Of a DNA stretch of 64,000 nt, positions 13,901 to 25,900 are shown one piece after another. Below the pieces are notes generated by a model. That model worked only from the letters and a program-made list of their open reading frames with translations. It ran no database searches and was not told the DNA's origin. Numbering within the stretch: the stretch's first letter is position 1; each line of letters starts with the position of its first letter. The position numbers and the translations under genes are program-made. Location: NCBI RefSeq assembly GCF_014905175.1, contig NC_057788.1, forward strand, positions 21,360,154 through 21,424,153, in the 5' to 3' direction. This DNA comes from Aphidius gifuensis (lineage: Eukaryota > Arthropoda > Insecta > Hymenoptera > Braconidae).

Positions 13901-16900
13901 GAAAAAAATATATTTCATTCAGTAAATTGATTTGAATATTGACATATCAAAAATAGCATTGAAGCATCAATCAAAAATAGTTTCTATAAATACAATGCTA
14001 TACATTCAACTTTGAAAAGTGAAAATGGAGTAAAATATATTTGAAAATTTACATTGTAAAGTGTATAACTTCAGAGTACGAGGAAACACCAAACGACAAA
14101 TTCTATTTTGAGGTATATGTCGACCTTATGTAGGCTCGTATTTCATCGTGCCACTCTCGGGAGAATTTCTCCATGTACATATGAGTTTAGTGCAAGTGTG
14201 CATATGTCTAAATTTTTTCTTTTTGGTATTATATTTTTGCTGACTGTATAGTTTTCCAAAAAAATAAAAGACATTAAAATATATAATTATAAAATTTTAT
14301 AAATTATTAAGTAATAATTTGAGTGGTACCTTACACACACCAACACAAAAGTATATCATTTATTTATACTTTTTTTTTATTGTTCATTGAATATGTAAAT
14401 TAAATATTTATTTATTTATTAAATTTATTCACGTCACTTATTTAATACTCGTATGTGCAAGACTCAAAAGGATAGGTTATTCGATTTTTTTTATATTTTT
14501 TGTGCGTCATTACATTCCAATGTAATGGCACTTTGTTGCAAAATTGTTGGTCAAGTTGTTGATGCTTAAATGGACATCATTGTCAATTTTTTATTTTATT
14601 AATTTATTGTATTATTTTTGGGTTAAAAAAATCAAGTAAATCTTTGATTTTTATTTGACAAAAAAAAGAGAGGCTTTAAATTTTTCGATTCTTCATATAG
14701 AATTTTGATTTTTCTATTGATTTTTTTGAAAAAAAAATATCAAAACAAATTGTATTATAAATTTTGGAAAATTTATGCTTCAGTGATTTTTTTTCCTATT
14801 TATTATAACAAAAGATGTTTAATGTAACAAAAAGACAATATTTGTTCAAATTGAATTGCTTTTTTCTCTCTGATCTTTTCAATCTTTATTCTTTAAAATA
14901 AACATATAAATATATTTTTTTTTTCCTTTTATTATCTGGAACAACCCTTGTGACTCATGAATGAAAAGACTTACAAGTACTATAGCAAGATTGCTCTATA
15001 CACACGTGTTACATTTTTACATCTTTAGATCAATCGTTTGCACATGCCCGTCCCCCACATAAAAACACCAAAACAAATACTTTTTTCTATTTTCTCAAAT
15101 ATATATATATATAAAAAATCTAAAAGAGGTGTTGTCTATGGTAGTAATTATTTTCAAGAGGCAAACCACTCTCGTGAAACTATTTTTTTTGTCCGCCCAA
15201 AAATCTTAAATTAATTCATGAAATTTTTCATGGTTTATTTTTAAAAATTTATCTTGCAATGGCTTATGTGTCTAATCATTCTAATAATTTCAAGTGATTT
15301 AAAAAAAATTTCAAGTAACGTTACTAGATTGAAAAATTCAAAACATTGTTTAAATTTATTTCATAGATAAAATATTTTAGGTCAGAGTTTGTAGATTTAC
15401 TGACATCCGACAACCTTAATTCTCAACTTACTTATATAAATTTTAAGTGTTAAACCGATAATTTAATGTTAGGATAAAAAGCATGCATATATTTAAAACA
15501 CAAAAGAAAAATTTTAAACAAGAATGAAAAGCAGATGTCGAGAATTCACTGTCGTACAACAAGACAAGAACAAATTAAATTAACTTATAAAAAAAATATA
15601 AAAGTATATATTCAAAATTGAAATTTCCTTTTTATATTTAATATTTATATTCTTAATTTTTTTTTTCATCTTTTTCTTTGTCTTTAATTTCAAGCAAATA
15701 GTGTCGCTTTTTTTCGACAAATTTTTTATCGAATTACTAGCTATAGAAATTGCAATTTTTCGATATCGAATCAAAGGCTAGACGTATAATTTCAAGAGTA
15801 TAAAGTTTGTTAATTTATTGATGCAAAAAATTATAGCTATTATTGTCTTTTATTATATGCTGTATTTGAATTGTTCATCTGAAGAAAATGAGAAAAGGTA
15901 CTTTACCAAAGTTTGGTGTAATTGTAAGTTTCTTGATCTCTTGGTTTAATTCTTGAATCCTATTTCGAAATTTAATTCAACAATAAAATAAATTTCAATG
16001 GCTTTTCCAATACTTTAATGTGTATATACACAATTTTTTATTATACAAATATATAAATAAAGATAAACTATTTTTATTTATTTGTACATATAAGCTTGGT
16101 TTTTTTTTTTTTAAATGGCTTTATCGAACCGTTTGTTCTACAACTTTTACTATCTACAATTTTTAATGGCTCCCTATCTTGTTTTTCAACGTTACTATTT
16201 ATAAAAACCCTCGAGAGACTCATTGAACCGACTAGTGTAATATATTAATACACAAAATATCGGAAAAAATAGCCTGGAATTAGTAGTCACATTGTAATTT
16301 ACAAAAAAAATATTTTAAAATCACGAAATAAAAATTTTCTAACATAAAAGTTTATATTTTAACACATTATTATCATTTAAAATAAATTTATCATAAAAAA
16401 ATAATAGCCCTATCTATAATTAAATAAACTATTATCTTTTTTTTTTCAAAATATAATTCAAAAAAAGTATTTCATATTCGTGTAAGTATATTATTTTTCA
16501 CTCGATTAATTCAAAAACTTTTAAAGCTTAAATCTCATCATATATGATTCACTTACACCCACGAACAAATAAAATAAAATGAAATAAAAAATTTAAGAAT
16601 AATATAAAAAGCACAAAATCAGTAAATCATTTGAAAGATATATTAAAGTTTCAGGTTGTTATATCATCATAAAAAAAAGTCTTATATATATGAAAAAAAA
16701 AAAACTTTTTTCCTTTTTTTTCTTTCGCTTTATATCAAGAAATATATTTCTTTCCTTAATCTTGTTTTTTTTTTTATCATTTATATTATCAGCACGAATT
16801 TATTTAAAAAATAAACATTTTTTAAAATAAAAGAATTTTTTATCATTGTTTATACGGAGTACAAGTTCATTATTTTTTCAACGACTATTTTATCTTTTGC

Positions 16901-19900
16901 AATTTTACAAACTCACTAATATCTCCGACGGTCCATGAAATTTCAGTTTGAAATGGTTCGTGGCATTCTCTGGACATTGGACCACGTAATTGCATCGTTT
17001 GGAGCAAACTGCATTGTTATGTATCTAGCTATGTGGGTATTTCTAATATATATATCATCACACCCTTCTCATCCCTTTGTAATAAACTACATTTACGTAG
17101 AGAATACTCTACATTTTCACCGCAGGAAGTTAATCCTTCTCGCTTACATTCAACCACTATGATATATATTTTCAGTGTGAAAAAAAAAAGCTCTATTGCA
17201 TCATTTTGCATTTCCTCACTTTGGTTATAAATGTGTTCAATGTTCATTTTACTTCCAGTCATATTATTTTCAGCCACAAGCTTTCAGCCACTTTATTTTC
17301 TTCTTCTTCTTTTTCTTTTTTTTTTAGCTAAAATACTTTTATTCGTTGTGAAAAATTTAATTCTCTTGATGGATATAAGTTTTCATATTTTTTTTTTAAC
17401 AAAATTATACCAACACTTGAACGAAACTTTGAAAAGTTTTTTCTTCATCATTAATTGATTTTTCATTGAAATATTTTTAATTATTTATACAGACATTGGT
17501 TTTGTTAATTTTTACTTTTAATTGTATTTTAATTTTGTAGGTTCTCCAATATTTACAAAGCAATTTTCTCTGTGAATTTGTCATTGTGTTTACCATCAGC
17601 AAATTTGATTCAATCAACTTATTCTGCACTCTTTTTTTTTATATTTGTAAACTCCTCAAGTCCAGCAGTTGCACTGTCATCAATCAATAAATCATTCCAA
17701 CTCAGTAACCATCTTTTTCAATTTTCTCAATTACTTGAAGCAATCTTCTGAGTATCCTTGATGTATATCCACAACGCATCATCAATTTTTTCTTCCACTT
17801 CATTGATTTTTTGCTTAGAAATTTGTTGAATCAGATCGAAATAAATTGAAGAAAACCACAAAAATGATTTAATTAAAAATAAAATTCAGAATTAATATTA
17901 TTTTAAACGAGGGGGAAGTCACTCCAAAATTTAGTGTACACCAGATTACATATTACCGGTAATCATGTAATCTTTCCAATGATTACACAAGATTACTTTT
18001 TTTGTAATCACAAAGAATCCCAGTAATTTTTTATGATTACACTTAAAATTCAAAGATTTCAAAAAGATTACACGAGATTATTGAAGATTATTGAAGATTA
18101 CACCAGATTACAGATTACCTGTAATCATGCATACGAGGGGGAAGTCACTCCAAAATTTAGTGTACACCAGATTACAGATTACCGGTAATCATGTAATCTT
18201 TCCAATGATTAAACAAGATTACTTTTTTTTTGGTAATCACAAAGATTCCCTGTAATCTTTTATGATTACACTTAAAATTTAAAGAAAAAAAAGAAAAAAT
18301 AATGAATAACGAATAAAGAAAAAAAAATTAGTATACTATACATGTGCATGTATACACACGCATGTGCGATCTGAAAACAGAAAGAAGATTGCAAAATTTT
18401 CGCAGAATACAGATATACGACGTAAGATTACTGGCGATTACATAAAATTTTCAAAGATTATCGATGATTATAATAGATTACAAGAGTACTTGAGATTACA
18501 ATGATTACACAATTTTTCTGTAATCATTTCTGTAAGATTACAAGAGATTATTGAAAATTCTTCTCTCGATGTACACCAGATTACACAAGTGACTTCCCCC
18601 TCGATTTTAAATAATAAAATTTGATAATTATAATAAAAATTATCAACGTGTTTATAAATGTATGAACAATGTTGATTTGCAATCAGTACGCCGAGAGGCA
18701 TTTAAAAAAAAAAATTCAATCGGGTCACATGATTACGTTTGGCTTTCATGCACCTGGAAAATTCAAATTATGTAGATGAATAAAAAAAAATATCCATGCA
18801 TTGATGTTGAACCCACAAAAACGGCTTTTCATTCTGTATAAAATTTTTTTCTCTTTCCACTTTTCCATTAGTTTTCAACATGTTGGCATGTTTTGCCTGC
18901 GGTTACCTCAATTTCAATTCAACGAACATATTCCTCGTTAGCCAAATCCTTTTATACTGATTTGCCAGAAAAAAGTTTTACAAACCATTGTACTGATAAT
19001 CTAACAAGCTCATATTTACAAAGTTTTGTTATTATATTTAAAAATTCAAAAATGATGTACATGCTGATAGATGCTTCTGTTAAAAAAAAAAAAGACAAAA
19101 CAAAAAGATTGTGAGGCAAATGGTTGGCAACAAGATTTCCAGGTGATTATTTACACTTAAAAACTTGAAGACCCTTGTGTGCCTTGGCAAGAAGACTATT
19201 TCTTGTATTAAAAAACTCATTTTATCAACTTGATAAAGGTTATCATGTCTTTGCTGTTGTTCACATCCTAAAAGCCATGATACTCTTAATGCAAAACCAA
19301 CTTCATAATAAATTTTGACATTGAGCTATTTTTAATTATCATCATCTTTGATCAAGTCTCAACGTGAACAAACGCATGTATCAATTTAAAACTTCATTTT
19401 AAAGTTTTATATGCATACTTTTTACATATTAACTTTTTTAATATTTCACCAAAAGGTAAAAACTTTTTATGTACTTCAAAGACTTGATAAAAATCAATCA
19501 ATCATTCAACTTTACGTTGACATTAAAAAAATATATTTAAATTTATCAAAGATTAATATCTTTCTATGTACTTTATAACATGAATGATGAGAGAAAAAAA
19601 TTTCAATTTAAAGTCACATGAATAAATCAAAAATTCAATTTACTTGAAATGATAGTTGAATAATTTTTTTTTTTTCATATATGTTTTTAAATGAAAATAT
19701 TTGATAAGTAAATTCAAAATATTTATACTTCATTTTCCATTTTAAAATAATAAAAATCCATATATATGCTTATAGCTAACCTGGAGTTCAGATTCATTTA
19801 CCTACATCTCTCTCTCGTTCAATTATGTACCCTTCCAAATCAACGGTATTTCCATATTAATCCAATTTGATGTCTATCTTTGTCACTCACCCACAGGTAA

Positions 19901-22900
19901 ATGCAATTTCAGAGTTTATGCAATTGCATAAGCCCTTAACCCTTCACCCAATATTCACCCAACAATTCTCAATTTCAATAAACTTCACACTGTTTATACA
20001 CAGCTCAAGGATAAATTTAAAAATCAAATTTTTCATTGTTATTGTTAATTGTAATTTCTTTTTCAACTTGATGTTATTTAAATTTTAAAAAAATATATAA
20101 TTTAACAGTTTGAGTTCTTCATCAAGTGTCATAAATTTTTAACTAAATAAAAAATTAATTAAAGTTCAACTGTTTGTTAAATTAAATTAGTGACTAATAT
20201 TAATTTTATTTACTTGATAAATTATAACACTTGTTATAGAACTGAGCTTGAAAATTTATAATCAAATTATTAATTTTATCATCAAAGTTGATAAATATAA
20301 TTTAATTATTATTAAAAGTATTGATTAAAGGAAATTTTTTAAATATCTCAGTATTGATTTTATAATATTTTTTGTGTTATTTTAGTGGCCACATATTTAT
20401 TCCACACCAGTGTCATTCGATGAACCTGCTACTACATTTTATCATGTTGAATATATATATTTATTATCGATCACGAGTCACACTGTTGGCTCTCATGAAA
20501 GTATCACACTGTTGTTTAATGTCTACGTGAGAGACGACAATAACGACATCATTATATTAACACTTTATTTGCGTGTAGGTGTATGGCGTTAAATGACTTT
20601 ATATAAATATACATACACAGCTCTTGTATATGCTATGTTACCCAATATAATATTGTCAAAAGTAATCGAGTTTTTTATCATCCTCATTTACTATACAACT
20701 ATCTGATCCAATATTTAATATACATCATCAAAATTTAATCCAAAAAAAAAAGGCTAAAAGCTTAATACAATAATAAATATATTATTTTAATCCTTTAAGG
20801 TTTTTTTTTTTTTTGCTTTGCTGTAACATTAATATGGAGAATGTTCAACAGTGATAAGGAAAGTCTTAAATTATTCTAATGAATATTAATGCAAAGAGAA
20901 ATTTCATGACAACGTTTGATTTCATTAATTTTAAATTATTTCAATTCACATTAAACATTCAAGTAATTTTATATTAAATTTAATTAACAATTATCATTAT
21001 TTGATAACAATAATTCACATCTGCTGATGTAACTCTTCACGTGCTGACACATGTTTTATATGATTATTTTTTTTTTTCTACTTAAACTTGGATAAGTAAT
21101 TCGATTTTTTTTTATTGTATTTGTGCCAAGAAAAAATAAAGAAAAAGAGATCTACGTGATCTGGCTACGTACCAATAATATAAAAGATAAAAATCATAAA
21201 AAAGACAATTATTTTATAAAGCTTGTCTACAATTTATTATATATCTAAAAATCGGTTTTCATAATTCCTTAAATCGAAATAATATATCTATCTATTGTTG
21301 CACTTGACTGTTATGTATATATTATTTATTTTAATTCACATTAATTTTTGATTTATAATTGCAGAAGTCGAGGAGAGACCAAGTGGAAAAGCACGTGGTG
21401 GTAAATTAGCCCGTCGTGCTCGTTCATTTAAAGAAGATTTTCTCGAAAAGCTTTCACAAATGAGATCTCCTGGAGTTAATTCAACCAGTACTGGTAGTGG
21501 TGGTGGTGTTGTTGGTACTGGTGGTGGTGTTGGAAGTAATAGTACTACAGGAAATAACACAATTGTTATGAGAACTGGATCACCATCTTTACCACGAGTA
21601 CCAAGAGATAAGCCACCAGTTGGTGATATTTTTGATAAAAATCCATTGAGAGATTTACATATACATGTACGACAAGTTCAACTTGCATTGCTACATTTTC
21701 GTGATGTTGTATCAAAAAAAAAACTCGAAATGTTACCGGGTAATGGTACCATCGTACTTGACACTGTCACAACTATTCATACAGTTCTTAAATCATATCT
21801 TCTCTATGAAAATAGGTATGTTTTAAATATTTAATTTTGATTTATATTTCAATTTGTTTTTTATATCTTTTCTTTTTTTAACAGTTCAACACTTGGTTCA
21901 GCAACAAATCAAGTTTATCAAGCACTTGCACGTTTATTAAAACTTTGTGATGATGTATTACTTCATGGTAATCAAAGTTCACCATGTCCAGCTTTAGATG
22001 CTGATAATGTTAGTCATGTTATTGGACTTGTTGAAGATGCTGTTAAAAATTTGGTATCTCTTGCACATGAAAAAATATCAAATAAACAAAAACCAGCACC
22101 AATTAATATTAACAATAATCGGTAAATATATTATGTGAATATTATTAACAATAAAATATTTAATTATATTGATTTTTTGTTTTTTAGTACATCAGGATAT
22201 AATACAGAATTAACATCTCAAAGAAATTCTTTGCCTGACATTCCATTGACACCACGAGAACGACAAATACTTGAACAAACAGCTGCAAGTTCAACACTTG
22301 TACGTAGCTCACATAGTACAGAATCAATACTTAGAGATTCAAGTCCACCACCAAAGCCACCATTTCCAGAAAGGTAAATATTATTAAATAAATAATTTAA
22401 ATAATATTTATTAATTGTTTTTTAAAATTACAGAACAAATTTATATGATGAAACAAATGAATCATCATCATCAACAACAACACCACCACCACCACCATTA
22501 CCACCTAAAAAAAGAACAAGAGCACAACAATTACTTGATGAATCTGATATATTATTGTCATCAAGTTTAGATCGTGTCTCGTTAAGAAGTCGTTCTCCTG
22601 AGGATTCATCATCACTATTGAGTGCTTCAGCAGGAAGTTTAGACTCTGCACTTAATCACTCAAGGGACGAAGATGAAATACGTGCAATTATGGGACCAAA
22701 TGATGAATCTTTAAATGACAATATGGATCTAAGTCTCATGGCAACAATACATGGTAAGAATTAATTAATAAAAAAATCATAAATAAATAAAATGAAAATT
22801 ATAATTTATTAAACATTACGTAATTTGACCTTAATGATTCAAGAAAAAGATTTAGATTGTCGGGTTTTTTTTTTTCCACAAATGTTTCGATTATAGGGAC

Positions 22901-25900
22901 AAAATTCTACTAGTTAATTTTAATACTTTTTAACAGCTATGATTTTATCGAGTATCTATGTAAAGCCATATATGCGTATACCACTTTTTAGTTTAGTTAG
23001 TCATCAAGAAAAAAAACACGTAGCTATCAAAGTAAAACTGAGGTTTTTTCCATTTAGTCTCTTTGAATGTTCCACGAGTGAACGACAAATAAACGAAAAA
23101 ATTCGTGTCCTTGGTTTTTTGTTTTTTTCATATTAAAATACTTTCAATTATCTTTATTTTTATATTTTTTATTTTACTTATTACCTTGACATTAGTGTCA
23201 AAAAAAAAAAGATATAAATATGGACAAAAAAAATTTACATAACCGCTATAATGTTGACGCAATATTCATTGAATTGAGAAATATTTGTTTGGGTATATAG
23301 GCTATTAATAAATTTATAAAATTGTTTTTTTTTTTTTTATTTGCTTTGAGTGAGTTTCTCCATTAGTATCGCTTTTTAATAATATTGTGTGATAATACTA
23401 ATTAATTAATTACGATTTGAGATAGAATAATTTGGTTTTTTATGTTTTTTTTTTTTTCAATTTGTTTGAGTTAATATGGAATTACTGATGATGTTTTTTT
23501 GTGAACTCTAGGTATTCAGGTAAATGGTACAAATAATGGCAGTTGTTGGGAAAATTCAGAAACAAATTTACCAACTACAATGTTGTTGGGACAACAGACA
23601 CCACATGAAACCGTCAATCCTTTTACTGGTGAGATAATTTTCTTTTATTTATATTTTTCTTTAACGAAATACTTAATCAAATGATTTTTTTTTTTAAATC
23701 AGGAATTGAATGTAAAAATGAAAGATTATCAACACAAACACAAGAGTCTGGTTTTGTATCAACTCATTCACAACGTAGCTCATCACAAAGTTATACAACT
23801 GCATCAAGTTTTACATCAAAAAGATCATCACAACAAAGTAGTGTTAGTTTTAATTCACAATCATTCAGTACACAGCAACAATTATTTTCACAACAAAAAC
23901 TTGTTGAAAATGAAAATTCAACAATGATTCAAAGAATGACAACAAGTTCTAAAAGTGCAAGTGTTATATCTACCAGTATGACTGGAAATGGTGATCCAAC
24001 AATTCTCGATAAACTGGTAAATGTAGGTGTTGTGTATTTCATTATTATTTTTTTTTATTATTTTCATCTTCCCACTGATAAAACAACTGGTTATTCATTT
24101 TTTTATTATTTTATTTTCATCATTTACATACATATATTATACATAATAATTATTTTCATAACGTGTTTTGCATTATAAATTATTTATTTTTAAATTTAAA
24201 GGAAATTGATGAAAATACTGATTCAAATGGATTACCACCAGCATTACCAGAAAAAAGATCTAAAAGAAAAAAAGAAAGACATCCATCACAGTATGATAAT
24301 GTACCAGAAAATGAGCATTTATCAACTTGTAGTTTGCATTCAAATTCAGCTGATAGTCCTGATGCAAGCAGACCACCTCCATTGCCCCTGAAAAAACGAC
24401 ACAGTAAGTCAATGTTATTTATGATCGATAAATGAATATTTCATGTCAATATTTGAGTAAAGATAACGATTATTAAAAAAAAAAAAATTGTAATAAAAAA
24501 CAATAATGACAACGTCATTGTGTTCGCGTTAGTCGTTGTGATATCATTACTCAACTGCTGTCATTCAACCATTTAAACGTAAGACAAAAAAAAATTTATA
24601 TATATATTTAAATAATTTTTTAAACTATAATTTACAAAAGAAAAAAAAAACTAAGACTTGCAATTGACACGTTGCAGACAATTTAGATTGACACAATTAA
24701 TTAATGACAAAAATGAAAAAAAATCGTCTGCTTCGTTTTTCATTGTTAAATTGTCTTATGTAATTAAATAATAATTATTTTTTCTTTTTGTTTATTATTT
24801 TTTTTTTGTAATTGTATATTAAATTTATCCTTGTGATTAGGATTTAAACTGACGTTTATATTTTGTATCCCTCAGTGTTCCAATCGGTGGCATATTCCGG
24901 TAAGTGGGATCACGCCCACACGTTTATTTTATTTTTTTTTTTATCATACTATCATTTATACATAAATAATCTTCAACAGCAATTAGATAAAAATTTAAAA
25001 AAACATTTTTTTTAAATAAATTAAAACTCACTGTTATTTTCTAAAGTCGCTAAAAACACACACAACGCGACAATCCAAGCTTGAATTTTTTTTTTCTTTA
25101 CGCTTTGCAGCATGAATTTTTTTTGTTTCTATTGTTATGAGCCATAGCTTATGACAATAGACAAGTTGTTTTTATTTACAATAGAAAAATAATATAGTTT
25201 AATTTGAGCTTTGACTGTAGATTTTTTTTCCATTTTAACGTTTTATTTTATTTAGTTTTGGTTTTTTGGTTTTTAGTATGCTTCGCGTTGATTTTAATAA
25301 TTTGATGAAATAATTATCAAAATTTTTTAGAGACTCGTTAATCTTATTTTATTTGCGATTAAAAATAGTTGATAGGTAATTTAGGATATCTTTTATTTGA
25401 TTATAGAAAAAAAAAACTAGTTAAAGTCTATTTTAAAATTGAAAAAAATTTTAATTTAAAATACTTACTGTATATTATATCCATTTGCCCAATTGACACA
25501 AAAATTTTTTCATTTTTATTTTTCACTTTCTACACGTGGACACGGTTTTTTAATTTTCCAATAACTCGTTGATTATTTTTCAAATGATTTTCATCAAAAA
25601 AAAAAAAAAAAAAGAGATAAAAAAACATTCATCTATAATTAAAGGGAAAAAAAAATTGTTATACACATAAAAAAAAAAAAAAAAAAACAATTAGCATAAC
25701 TATTACATACACTAGACAATCTTAAATTAATTATAAATATTTACTTTAAAAAAAATTTCAGTAATGGCGTATATGGAAATGTTTGGAAACTGTTCCCACA
25801 GTAATAATGATTTTATATCTGGTATTGGCACAAGACACTCAGTTGCAGCATACAATTCAATGCAAGCCGAATGGCAACAGCATGAAATGGCACTTACAAC

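Larger units (their letters stand above)
1959..21364 (+). other. C3G: Large first intron of C3G
   Basis: Runs from the GTAAGT donor at 1959 to the acceptor before 21365. Apart from the candidate exons, the satellite and the MITE listed separately, it is AT-rich noncoding sequence with poly-A/T runs and short (AT)n tracts. A (CAA)n-type microsatellite lies at 4287-4325. Patches of more mixed composition at 12005-12170, 13335-13430 and 16920-17040 might be enhancers or unrecognised exons. Nothing firmer can be said about 9061-17907 or 18612-21364. Confidence 0.6.

Noticed and set aside
16935..17277. Overlapping ORFs on both strands (75 and 82 codons) considered as a gene or C3G alternative exon
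   Set aside because: Donors near 17033-17038 give phase 2 or 0, not the phase 1 needed to join the exon at 21365, and neither protein resembles a known family.
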